This document shows positions 45,335 to 53,294 of a stretch of DNA of 64,000 nt, piece by piece. The notes beneath the pieces are model-generated. The model was not told the origin of the DNA. It did no database searches and worked only from the letters and a program-made list of their open reading frames with translations. This DNA comes from Streptomyces sp. TSRI0107. Its GTDB lineage: Bacteria; Actinomycetota; Actinomycetes; Streptomycetales; Streptomycetaceae. Every line of letters starts with the position of its first letter. Positions within the stretch are counted from its first letter, which is position 1. Location: contig NZ_LIVZ01000013.1 in the NCBI RefSeq assembly GCF_001905845.1, positions 233,944 through 297,943 of the forward strand. The letters are read 5' to 3'. A program made the translations under genes and the position numbers.

Positions 45335-46252
45335 GTGGCCGCCACCCAACTGCGAGACATCCACAAGACGGAACCGCTGCGCGTCCTGTCCCCCGCGGAC
45401 TGGGACCACTGGACCAGCCGAGGCTATGTGATCGTCCGTCAGGCCGTGGCGCCCGAGACCGTCACCGCCCTCACCGAGGCCCTGTACGCCTTCCTCGACA
45501 TGCGCCCCGACGACCCCGCCACCTGGACCTCCCCGCACACCGGCAACGACCGCCTGCCGGGCCACAGCGGGCTGGTCGAGATGTACAACCACCAGGCACA
45601 GTGGGACGTCCGCCAGACCCCGCGGGTGTACGAGGCCTTCGCCGACATCTGGGACCGCCCCGACCTGTGGGTCACCATCGACTTCGCCAACGTCAACCCG
45701 CCCAACCGGGGACCTCGAGCCTTCGACGGGTTCATCCACTGGGACGTGGACACCTCCACCGACCCGCTCCCCGTCAGCTGCCAGGCCGTGCTCTCGCTGA
45801 CCCACGGCGACGAGGAGATCGGCGGCTTCCAGTGCGTCCCGGAGATCTTCACCGACTGGGAGAAGTGGGTCGGCGGCCAGCCCGCCGACCGCGACCCCTT
45901 CACCCCCGACATCACCGGCTACCGGATCACCACCCCGGAGGTCGCACCCGGTGACCTGATCATCTTCAACAGTCTGCTGCCGCACGGCGTGCACCCCAAC
46001 GTCTCCGCCGACCGGGTGCGCATGGCGCAGTACCTGACCATGGCGCCCGCCTGGGAGGAGCACACGGAACTGCGGCAGAACCGGGTGCGGTTCTGGCAGG
46101 ACCGCGTCCCGCCCCATCCTCCCGAGGGCGGGGTGCGCAAGGCCGAGGCCGACCTGTACGGGCCGGCGAGACTGACCGACCTGGGCGAACGGCTGCTGGG
46201 CCTGCGCACGTGGAGCGAGGGGGGCGTTGTTGGGCAGCACCGCCCGCTCTAG
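45335..46252 (+). CDS. Phytanoyl-CoA dioxygenase family Fe(II)/2-oxoglutarate oxygenase
   Basis: 305 residues. The 2-His-1-carboxylate facial triad is visible as H135-x-D137 in FDGFIHWDVDTST and a distal His in LLPHGVHPN (about 217-220), followed by RVRMAQYL with the probable 2-oxoglutarate-binding Arg. The GTG at 45335 has AGGAG seven bases upstream; GTG 45329 is too close to it. The likely role is hydroxylation of the peptide or of a side chain, which could create the hydroxyl that is later carbamoylated. The MFS gene starts inside its end. Confidence 0.85.
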   Translation: MAATQLRDIHKTEPLRVLSPADWDHWTSRGYVIVRQAVAPETVTALTEALYAFLDMRPDDPATWTSPHTGNDRLPGHSGLVEMYNHQAQWDVRQTPRVYEAFADIWDRPDLWVTIDFANVNPPNRGPRAFDGFIHWDVDTSTDPLPVSCQAVLSLTHGDEEIGGFQCVPEIFTDWEKWVGGQPADRDPFTPDITGYRITTPEVAPGDLIIFNSLLPHGVHPNVSADRVRMAQYLTMAPAWEEHTELRQNRVRFWQDRVPPHPPEGGVRKAEADLYGPARLTDLGERLLGLRTWSEGGVVGQHRPL

Positions 46253-47585
46253 AACCCGGCCGGCCGGCCGGGCCGACCTGGGCCGCCCGTTCCGCTGGCT
46301 GTGGGCGTCGGCGGCCGCCTCCAACGCCGGTGACGGCATCACCCGTACGCTGCTGCCGCTGCTGGTGGTCGCGCACCACCCCGACCCGGCGGCGGTCGCC
46401 GGGCTGACCGCCGTCAACATGCTGCCCTGGCTGCTGTTCGCGCTCCCCGCGGGCGTGCTCGTGGACCGCGCGGACCGGCGGCGGATCGTGCTGGGCAGCA
46501 ACCTGGTCCGCGCGGCCGCCCTGCTGGGCGCGGCCCTGGTGCTCGCCGACGACGGCCCGCTGGCCGCCCTGTACGCGCTGGCGTTCGTGCTCGGCATCGC
46601 CGAGACCCTTGCCGACACCGCCGCCCCCGCGATGCTGCCGCGCCTGGTCGACGAGCGGCACCTGGAGCGCGCCAACGGCCGGCTGTCGGCGGCGCAGATC
46701 GTGCTCAACGAGACGATCGGACCGCCGGTCGCCGGCCTGCTCATGGGCCTGACCGCCGCCGTGGCGCTGGCCACCGGCGGGGCGCTGTACGCGGTGGCAG
46801 CGCTGCTGCTGCTCGGCCTAGCCCCGCTCGCCCGCACACCCCACGAGCCGGGACAGGGCGAGCCGACACCGGGCGAGCAGGCATCCCGCAAGCCGACACC
46901 GGGCGAGCAGGCACCCCACGAGCCGGCATCGGACGAACGGGCAGGCGGAGTGCTCGGCGACATCCGGGCGGGACTCCGCTTCGTCCTCGGCCATCGCCCC
47001 CTGCGGCTCACCCTGGCCGCCAGCGCCCTGTACGGCGTCGTGTTCTCTGCCGCCTTCTCCATGCTGGTGCTGTTCAGCGCCCGCACCCTGGGGCTGGGCG
47101 AGACCGGTTACGGACTGCTGCTGACCGCCGGTTCGCTGGGCGCGGTCGCCGGCAGCTGGCTGGCCCCCCGGGCCGCCGACCGGCTGCCCACCGTCCGGCT
47201 GGCCCGCTGGTCCCTGGCCGCGTCCGGGGCCGCGTACGTCGCGCTGGGCCTGAGCCGCCACCCGGTCCCGGCCGCGCTGGCGCTCGCCGCGAACGGCGTC
47301 TTCATGATGGGCTGGAACATCCCCGTGATGTCGCTGCGCCAGCGGCTCACACCCGAGGACCTGCAGGGCCGGGTGATGAGCGTGTCCCGGCTGTGCGCGT
47401 GGGGCGGCATGCCGGTCGGCGCCACACTCGGCGGACTCCTCGCCGCGGCCGTCTCCGTCCCGGCGGTGTTCCTCGTGGGCGGGGCCGTCCTGTCCGCGGG
47501 CGCGCTGCTGCTGCTCGCGCCCCTGCGCGACGACCGCGCTCCCGACCCCGGCCCGCCGAAGCACGGTGACCTTCCCGACAAGTGA
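46230..47585 (+). CDS. MFS transporter, probable exporter
   Basis: About 451 residues with 12 hydrophobic helices of the MFS_3 (enterobactin exporter-like) type: FRWLWASAAASNAGDGITRT at the start and GVLVDRADRRRIVLGSNLVR between helices 2 and 3. The central loop is expanded by a 30-bp DNA tandem repeat giving PTPGEQA repeats. TTG 46230 is preferred because AGGGGGG is five bases upstream; it overlaps the dioxygenase by 23 bases. It probably exports the cluster's product or provides self-protection. Confidence 0.85.
   Translation: MGSTARSRTRPAGRADLGRPFRWLWASAAASNAGDGITRTLLPLLVVAHHPDPAAVAGLTAVNMLPWLLFALPAGVLVDRADRRRIVLGSNLVRAAALLGAALVLADDGPLAALYALAFVLGIAETLADTAAPAMLPRLVDERHLERANGRLSAAQIVLNETIGPPVAGLLMGLTAAVALATGGALYAVAALLLLGLAPLARTPHEPGQGEPTPGEQASRKPTPGEQAPHEPASDERAGGVLGDIRAGLRFVLGHRPLRLTLAASALYGVVFSAAFSMLVLFSARTLGLGETGYGLLLTAGSLGAVAGSWLAPRAADRLPTVRLARWSLAASGAAYVALGLSRHPVPAALALAANGVFMMGWNIPVMSLRQRLTPEDLQGRVMSVSRLCAWGGMPVGATLGGLLAAAVSVPAVFLVGGAVLSAGALLLLAPLRDDRAPDPGPPKHGDLPDK
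46846..46945 (+). repeat. 30-bp tandem repeat in the MFS central loop
   Basis: Two near-identical 30-bp units (46861-46890 and 46891-46920, each beginning AGCCGACACCGGGCGAGCAG) with partial units on both sides. The frame is preserved. Confidence 0.8.
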
Positions 47586-47655
47586 CGTTCCCGACGAGTG
47601 ACTCTCCCGACAAGTGACTCTCCCGACAACCCGATACAAGTGACCTTCCTGACAA
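47566..47655 (+). repeat. 16-bp tandem repeat spanning the MFS stop codon
   Basis: Five copies of GTGACYTTCCCGACAA-like units at 47566, 47582, 47598, 47614 and 47640; the last is separated by a 10-base insertion. Each unit contains a TGA. They fill the spacer before the FAD oxidoreductase. Confidence 0.85.
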
Positions 47656-47665
47656 GAGGTGACCC

Positions 47666-48601
47666 TTGGACGCACAGCTCTACGACACGGTGATCGTCGG
47701 AGGCGGCCCGGCCGGCCTCAACGGAGCTCTCTACCTGGGCCGTTCACGCCGCCGAGTCCTGCTGATCGACTCGGGTGACGCCCGCAACATGGCGGCGGGC
47801 GTCATGCACAACGTCCTCACCAACGACGGGGCGACCATCGCCGACTTCCGCGCCCGCTCCCGCGCCCAGCTCACCGCGTACGACGTGACGTTCCGCGACG
47901 ACGAGGTCGTGTCGGCCGAGAGCGACGGCGACCACGTGGTGGTCACCACCAAGGAGTCCGGCACCTTCCGCGCCCGCACCCTGCTGTACGCGGCCGGAGT
48001 GCGCTCGGTCCTGCCGCCCGTCCCGGGCCTGGCGGACCTCTGGGGCAGCTCGGTCTTCGAATGCCCGTACTGCCACGCCTGGGAGGTCCGTGAACGCAGC
48101 TACGCCGTCTACGGAGGGACCGTGCCCAGCGAATGCCTGGCCTCGACCCTGACGGTGTGGTCCGACGACATCACCTACCTCACCGACCGGCGGGAGCTGC
48201 CCCAGGACGAGCGGGACCGGCTCACCGCGGCCGGCGTACCCGTCCGCACCGAGGGCGTCAGCGAGCTGAAGCCGCACCCCGAGGGCGTCGAGGTCGTCTT
48301 CGAGGACGGCCGTTCCACCGCCTACGGCGCCCTGTTCCTGCACCTGGACATCGAACCCCGGGTGGACCCGCTGCGCCCCTGGCTCCAGGCGCCGGACCTG
48401 GAGTCCGTACAGACCGACGACCGCGGCCGCACCAGCCTGCCCCGCCTCTACGTCGCCGGAGACCTCGGCCGGAACATGCAGCAGGCCGCCATGGCAGCGG
48501 CCAGCGGAGGCCTCGCCGCCATGGCCATCAACGCCGACCTGATCCGGGAGGACCGCCCCGGCTCCCTGCCCGAGCCACCGCCCCCCACCCCGGCCCGCTG
48601 A
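47666..48601 (+). CDS. Thioredoxin-reductase-like FAD enzyme with CPYC motif (possible dithiol oxidase)
   Basis: 311 residues. FAD-binding VIVGGGPAGLNGALYLGRS (9-27), redox-active C133-P-Y-C136 (FECPYCHAWE), and the C-terminal LYVAGDLGRNMQQAAMAAAS. The site where NADPH-dependent thioredoxin reductases have a glycine-rich motif reads YAVYGGTVPSEC, a poor match. That is expected of the GliT/HlmI/DepH group, which forms disulfides in natural products with oxygen instead of NADPH. TTG start behind AAGAGGTG. The likely substrate is the cysteines of the cluster's peptide, by inference. Confidence 0.82.
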   Translation: MDAQLYDTVIVGGGPAGLNGALYLGRSRRRVLLIDSGDARNMAAGVMHNVLTNDGATIADFRARSRAQLTAYDVTFRDDEVVSAESDGDHVVVTTKESGTFRARTLLYAAGVRSVLPPVPGLADLWGSSVFECPYCHAWEVRERSYAVYGGTVPSECLASTLTVWSDDITYLTDRRELPQDERDRLTAAGVPVRTEGVSELKPHPEGVEVVFEDGRSTAYGALFLHLDIEPRVDPLRPWLQAPDLESVQTDDRGRTSLPRLYVAGDLGRNMQQAAMAAASGGLAAMAINADLIREDRPGSLPEPPPPTPAR

Positions 48602-48654
48602 GCAGACGCACCCCTCACCACAGCCACACAGCGCACCCACGGGAGCCCCCAGCG

Positions 48655-49572
48655 ATGACGTCACCCCGCGCCGAGTTCACCCCGCACATGGAGCACTACA
48701 CCTTCGTCCTCGAGGACCAGCCCTATCTGGGCTACTTCCAGTACGGCAACGAGAAGACCCCGGTCTACACCACCGACCGGCACGGCTTCCGGGTCACCCC
48801 GGGCCCCGGCGAACTGCGGGCGACGGTCGGCGACGACCGCCCCGACGGCCCGGCGCGCGTCCTCGCGGGCAGCTCCGCGGTCTTCGGCGTCGGCGCCACG
48901 AGCGACGCGGCCACGATCACCGCCCGCCTGTGGAACACCCACGCCCCCCGGCTGCCCTGGCTGAACATGGCCGGACAGAGCCACAACTCGGCACAGGAAC
49001 TGCTCCTGTTCACTCTCTTCCGGCACGAACTTCCGCCGGTCGAGGACATCGTGCTGCTCTCCGGGGTCAACAACCTGGTGCTCAGCCGGCTGCCCGAGGA
49101 CAAACAGGGCCGCCACGGCGCCTTCTTCGACTGCGGGCCCGCCCCCGACGTCGTACCGCCACCCGACCAGCGCGTCACGCACGCCACGGAACTGACGATC
49201 CGGCACCTCAGCGGCTGGAAGCTGCTCGCGGACGCCCTCGGCGCACGCCTGACCTTCGTGCTCCAGCCGCTCGCGCCCTGGGTGCGCGAGGAGCCGCTGC
49301 CCCGCGAGAAGCTGCTCTTCGACGAGCTGGACGAGGTGTCCAACTTCCGCCGCTTCCACAACGACATCTCCACCATGGCGGTCGGCCGCGCCTACGCGCG
49401 GCGGCTGGCCGACGGATGTGCCCGCCTCGACGTGCCCTTCCTGGACATGAACGTGGCACTCGGCGAAGCCGCCGGACCTGAGGACTGGCTGTTCATCGAC
49501 CGCGTGCACTGCACCGACCTCGGGTACGACCTGGTGGCCCGGCAGCTCGCGGACCGCCTCGACCTGGCATGA
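48655..49572 (+). CDS. SGNH/GDSL-type hydrolase-like protein
   Basis: 305 residues. The SGNH blocks are recognisable: AGSSAVFGVGAT (nucleophile Ser about 73-74), LNMAGQSHNSAQE (Gly), LLSGVNNLVLS (Asn) and FIDRVHCTDLGYD (Asp-x-x-His). No signal peptide is present. The ATG at 48655 has GGGAG upstream. Proteins of this kind are often neighbours of NodU-type carbamoyltransferases in actinobacterial and cyanobacterial clusters. Its role may be acyl or carbamoyl transfer or hydrolysis. Confidence 0.78.
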   Translation: MTSPRAEFTPHMEHYTFVLEDQPYLGYFQYGNEKTPVYTTDRHGFRVTPGPGELRATVGDDRPDGPARVLAGSSAVFGVGATSDAATITARLWNTHAPRLPWLNMAGQSHNSAQELLLFTLFRHELPPVEDIVLLSGVNNLVLSRLPEDKQGRHGAFFDCGPAPDVVPPPDQRVTHATELTIRHLSGWKLLADALGARLTFVLQPLAPWVREEPLPREKLLFDELDEVSNFRRFHNDISTMAVGRAYARRLADGCARLDVPFLDMNVALGEAAGPEDWLFIDRVHCTDLGYDLVARQLADRLDLA

Positions 49573-49583
49573 GGAGCCCCTCC

Positions 49584-49781
49584 ATGCGCGACGACAGCAG
49601 CGCGGCACCCGCGTCGGCGGCACGCCGCCTCGCCTCCTGGCTGCGCGACCGGGGCCGCCCCGTGCCGCCCGCCGACGCCCAGCCGGACGACCAGTCCACC
49701 ACCGCCGAACCACCGGCACCACCGCCGACCCGGCTGCGGCCGCAACCCGAGGACGACGCCTCCGTCTACCCGCTGTTCTGA
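49584..49781 (+). CDS. Small Pro-rich protein ending in YPLF (DUF5989-like C-terminus)
   Basis: 65 residues from the ATG at 49584 (GAGGAG seven bases upstream); an ATG at 49569 overlaps the SGNH stop. The body is Ala/Pro/Arg-rich, probably disordered, without a membrane helix. The end DDASVYPLF recalls the FIYTLF terminus of DUF5989 (SxtK-like) proteins encoded beside carbamoyltransferases, suggesting a docking peptide that kept only this motif. The comparison is from memory and weak. Confidence 0.55.
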   Translation: MRDDSSAAPASAARRLASWLRDRGRPVPPADAQPDDQSTTAEPPAPPPTRLRPQPEDDASVYPLF

Positions 49782-49797
49782 CATGGGGAGGACCGAC

Positions 49798-51678
49798 ATG
49801 GGCACCGCGCGCGCCGACCGCCGCGGCACCGGCGGCGCGGAGCGCCCGGTCCTGGGCATCTCCGCCTACTACCACGACAGCGCCGCCGCTCTCGTGGCCG
49901 ACGGCGTCCCGCTCGCGGCGGCGCAGGAGGAGCGCTTCACCCGGCGCCGCCACGACTCCGGGTTCCCCGCGCACGCCGTCGCCTCCTGCCTGCGCGAGGC
50001 CGGGCTGCGCCTCGACGAGCTGGCGGCGGTGGCGTTCTACGAGGACCCGGCGCTCAAGTTCCGCCGCGTGCTGGCGACCTGGCTCGCCACGGCACCGCAC
50101 GGCTTCCCGGTGTTCCGCCGGGCGTTCCCCCAGTGGGCCGGCTGGAAGCGGCGCGCCCTCGACGACGTACGGGCCCACCTGCGCGAACTGGCGCCCGGAC
50201 AGACGCTGCCGCCGGTGGTGGCGTACCGGCACCACGCCTCGCACGCCGCGTCGGCGTTCTTCCCGAGCCCCTACCCGTCGGCGGCCGTGCTGTGCGTCGA
50301 CGGCGTGGGGGAGTGGGCGACGACCACCCTGTGGCACGGCCGCGGCACCGACCTCGTCCCGCTCGCGGAACTGCGCTTCCCCCACTCGCTCGGCATGCTC
50401 TACTCGGCGTTCACCTACTTCTGCGGCTTCAAGGTCGACTCGGGTGAGTACAAACTGATGGGCCTCGCGCCCTACGGCACACCGCGCTACGCGCCGCTCA
50501 TCCGGGAGCGGCTGATCGACATCAAACCGGACGGCTCCTTCCGCCTCGATCTGCGCCACTTCACCTTCCAGTACGGCCGGACCATGGTCGGCCGGGCCTT
50601 CGAGGAGCTGTTCGACGGCCCGCGCCGCACACCGGAAGGCCCGCTCACCGAGCGGGAATTCGACCTGGCGGCGTCCGTGCAGCAGGTGACCGAGGAAGTG
50701 CTGCTGCGGCTGGCCCGCACGGCACTGGAACGCACCGGCGAGCGGCGGCTGTGCCTGGCCGGCGGCGTCGCCCTCAACTGCGTGGCCAACGGCCGCCTCC
50801 TGGCCGACGGCGTCTGCGACGAGCTGTGGATCCAGCCCGCGGCCGGGGACGCCGGCGGATCCCTGGGCGCGGCCCTGGCCGAGTCGCACCGCAGGGGAGC
50901 GCCCCGAGCCCACGTGGCCCGCGGCTCGGACGCGATGGCGGGGTCCCTCCTCGGCCCCGCCCACTCGGACCGGGAGATCGCGGAGTTCCTGACCGACCAC
51001 GGGTACCCCGCCGTACGGCTGCCGGAGCGGAAGCTGACGGAGCGGGTCGCGGCGGAACTCGCGCGGGGCAGGGTGGTGGGCTGGTTCCAGGGCCGTATGG
51101 AATTCGGGCCACGGGCTCTCGGCAACCGGTCGATCCTCGCCGACCCCCGCGATCCCGCCACCCAGTCCACGCTCAACCTCAAGACCAAGTTCCGGGAGTC
51201 CTTCCGCCCGTTCGCGCCCGCGGTGCTCGCCGAGGACGCCAAGGACTGGTTCGACCTGGCGCAGGAGAGCCCGTACATGCTGCTCACCGCGCAGGTCGCC
51301 GCGGCCCGGCGACGCGAAATCGAACCCCCGGCTGAGGGAGTGAAGGGCCTGGACCTCCTGCGCGTGCCGCGCTCCACGATCCCGGCGGTCACCCACGTCG
51401 ACGGCTCGTCCCGCGTCCAGACGGTGACGGCCGAGCACAACCCGCGATTCCACGCCCTGCTCACCGCCTTCCGGGACCGCACGGGCTGCCCGGTGCTGGT
51501 GAACACCTCCTTCAACGTGCGCGGGGAACCGATCGTGCGCACCCCGCAGGAGGCGTACGCCTGCTTCATGCGCACCCGGATCGATCTCCTGGTCCTCGGC
51601 GACCACCTGCTGGACAAACGGGACCAGCCCGAGTGGCGGGAGGAGGCCGACTGGCGTGCGACGATCCCGATGGACTGA
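49798..51678 (+). CDS. NodU/CmcH-family O-carbamoyltransferase (second copy)
   Basis: 626 residues. N-terminal LGISAYYHDSAAALVADG, then AAAQEERFTRRRHDSGFP, HHASHAASAFFPSP, DSGEYKLMGLAPYG, and the C-terminal QGRMEFGPRALGNRSILADP and CPVLVNTSFNVRGEP. This is the classical form of the family, closer to SxtI/NodU than the first copy. ATG 49798 follows GGGGAGG by six bases. The reaction is ATP-dependent transfer of a carbamoyl group from carbamoyl phosphate to a hydroxyl. A small membrane protein gene starts inside its end. Confidence 0.9.
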   Translation: MGTARADRRGTGGAERPVLGISAYYHDSAAALVADGVPLAAAQEERFTRRRHDSGFPAHAVASCLREAGLRLDELAAVAFYEDPALKFRRVLATWLATAPHGFPVFRRAFPQWAGWKRRALDDVRAHLRELAPGQTLPPVVAYRHHASHAASAFFPSPYPSAAVLCVDGVGEWATTTLWHGRGTDLVPLAELRFPHSLGMLYSAFTYFCGFKVDSGEYKLMGLAPYGTPRYAPLIRERLIDIKPDGSFRLDLRHFTFQYGRTMVGRAFEELFDGPRRTPEGPLTEREFDLAASVQQVTEEVLLRLARTALERTGERRLCLAGGVALNCVANGRLLADGVCDELWIQPAAGDAGGSLGAALAESHRRGAPRAHVARGSDAMAGSLLGPAHSDREIAEFLTDHGYPAVRLPERKLTERVAAELARGRVVGWFQGRMEFGPRALGNRSILADPRDPATQSTLNLKTKFRESFRPFAPAVLAEDAKDWFDLAQESPYMLLTAQVAAARRREIEPPAEGVKGLDLLRVPRSTIPAVTHVDGSSRVQTVTAEHNPRFHALLTAFRDRTGCPVLVNTSFNVRGEPIVRTPQEAYACFMRTRIDLLVLGDHLLDKRDQPEWREEADWRATIPMD

Positions 51679-51856
51679 ACGGCTGCGACACCTCGGCCTG
51701 GCCACGCTGTACTTCGCGGTGGTCACTCCGGCCGGACTGTGCGCACGGGCGGTGCGGGACCCACTGCGGCGCTCCTGGCACGACCACCGGGCGAGCTATC
51801 TCACCCGCTCGGACAGCCCACCGCTCACGGATGGTCCGGACGCGTCGCCGAAGTGA
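51656..51856 (+). CDS. Small SxtJ-like membrane peptide
   Basis: 66 residues, GTG start, overlapping the carbamoyltransferase by 23 bases. LGLATLYFAVVTPAGLCARA is one hydrophobic helix followed by DPLRRSWHDHRASYL. The combination VTP.GL..R...DPLRR is what I recall from the SxtJ-type membrane proteins next to SxtI-like carbamoyltransferases, here reduced to the C-terminal helix. It overlaps the convergent methyltransferase by 32 bases. Confidence 0.6.
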   Translation: MRRSRWTERLRHLGLATLYFAVVTPAGLCARAVRDPLRRSWHDHRASYLTRSDSPPLTDGPDASPK

Positions 51857-52451
51857 GCACGACGCGCCGCGTACCAAGGACATGCACGCGGGATTCGGCC
51901 CCCGTGAACCCACACTCCGTCACCAAGGCACTCGCTTCCTCCGCTGTGCGAGGCAGCGGGACATCCTCGGCGAGGAGCCGGGAGAAGCGTTCGGAGGGCC
52001 GAAAGTGCGTAGCGAGCGGCAGACTGAAACCCACCCGGCCCCCCGGACGCACCGCCCGCCGCCAGTCGGCCGACGCCCGGCGCCCCAGGAAGTGCAGCGA
52101 AGACGCGCACAGCACGAGGTCCAGCGAACCATCGGCAACCGGCAACGGCACGGCATCCCCGACCCGCCAGTCGATCGCCGTGTCGGGCACCAGCCCGGCG
52201 GCACGGGCCCGGCCCACCGCGATCATCCGGGACGACAGGTCGACGGCGAGAACGGGCCGCGCGGCCCGCTCCCGCCCCCGCGCGAGCTGCACGGCAACGG
52301 CCCCCGCCCCACACGCCACGTCGGCGACCGCACCGACCGCTCCGGGCCCCACCCACGCGATCAGAGCCCGCGCGATCTCCTCGTGATGCCCGTGGTCGTA
52401 GCCGTCGGCCAGATCGTCGAAGACCCCAGCGAGCGTTGCGCTTCGTGTCAC
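51825..52451 (-). CDS. Class I SAM-dependent methyltransferase
   Basis: 208 residues. Motif I VADVACGAGAVAVQLA (about 43-58), an acidic residue in VLAVDLSSRM, and LCASSLHFLG; ADGSLDLVL is motif II. It is transcribed toward the RiPP cluster and overlaps its last small gene. Whether it belongs to the pathway is unclear; the opposite direction argues for an independent gene. Confidence 0.82.
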   Translation of the reverse strand: MTRSATLAGVFDDLADGYDHGHHEEIARALIAWVGPGAVGAVADVACGAGAVAVQLARGRERAARPVLAVDLSSRMIAVGRARAAGLVPDTAIDWRVGDAVPLPVADGSLDLVLCASSLHFLGRRASADWRRAVRPGGRVGFSLPLATHFRPSERFSRLLAEDVPLPRTAEEASALVTECGFTGAESRVHVLGTRRVVLTSATRPDHP

Positions 52452-53294
52452 GTCGTGATCCTAGCCAGGTGTCGGCCGCTCGATGGTGCAGGACTCGGTC
52501 TCGGGGCAGCGGGCATCCTCCGCACTGCGCGCCGCCGCACAGGCGGCCACCGTGCTGGGCGGATGAGGCCGCCGGGCTCCGGCCACGCCCGCGGCCGTGG
52601 TCCGACGTCGCCGACCCGAGGCTCTGCTCGGTCTGCGCGAGTCGCAGCGGATCGGCGCGAGCGAAGTAGCCCTACCACTTGTCGGCCCCGGCTGTTGCCG
52701 AGGACTTCGCCAAGGACGCGCTCACCAGGAAACGGGTCTCACTGGGATGTCGCACAGTCCGGACTTCGCCGCTGACGAAACTGCCGTCGGGGTGGGCGTG
52801 CGGTCGATGGCGGACTTCTTGGCCAGCCGACTCCGCACTCTCGCCTGAACCGCAGCATCCGAACCTGTGGCGGCCGGCCGCCACACCTCACCGGTACGAG
52901 GCCGGAAATAGGCCCAATAGGTGGCTGTTGCCCCCTCGCCCCTGCGCAGGAGCGATCTCACGTCCGTTGGGGGGAGAGGACCATCGGCAGTGCACCGGAT
53001 TCGCAGCCACTGGCGATGCGCACCGCCAGGACGGGCAACACATCCACCGGCAGCACCCGCATGAGCCCCGCCGGGGCCAGGGTGGAGTGCAATGAGCGCA
53101 TCCGATGCGCACGAACCCGATTGCCCGACATACCCTGGGCGACGGTTCAGGATTCTGCGCCAGGCGGCAGAAGTGCGGCCTGTCCGACTGCCTTAACGTG
53201 CTGCTGCGCGAGTGTGCTCCCAGACAACCAGCCCACCCTACGGGCCTGTTGCGGAAGCCGATCGTCTGTCAGACCTACCTGGGATGCTCCGAGC
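52452..53294. other. Gene-poor spacer with decayed coding remnants
   Basis: No intact gene is supported here. The only protein-like signal is a frameshifted minus-strand pair of frames at 52672-52961, listed separately. The rest holds no motif I can name. Confidence 0.4.
52672..52961 (-). pseudogene. Frameshifted hypothetical gene remnant
   Basis: One minus-strand frame reads ATYWAYFRPRTGEVWRPAAT and continues to LAKKSAIDR. An adjacent frame continues sensibly with HPDGSFVSGEVRTVRHPSET and ends at 52672. Joining them needs one frameshift near the Ala-Ile-Asp region. Unknown family; it may instead be chance. Confidence 0.35.

Noticed and set aside
48661..51726. A 1021-residue open frame on the minus strand across the SGNH and second carbamoyltransferase genes
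   Set aside because: It is a mirror of well-supported plus-strand genes in GC-rich DNA, has low-complexity Gly/Arg/Val/Glu composition and no family motifs or ribosome-binding site.
51825..52451. The methyltransferase as the missing tailoring or tgmC-type enzyme
   Set aside because: It is about 27 kb from tgmA/tgmB and is transcribed against the RiPP cluster. Its sequence is a generic class I methyltransferase, so no link is claimed.
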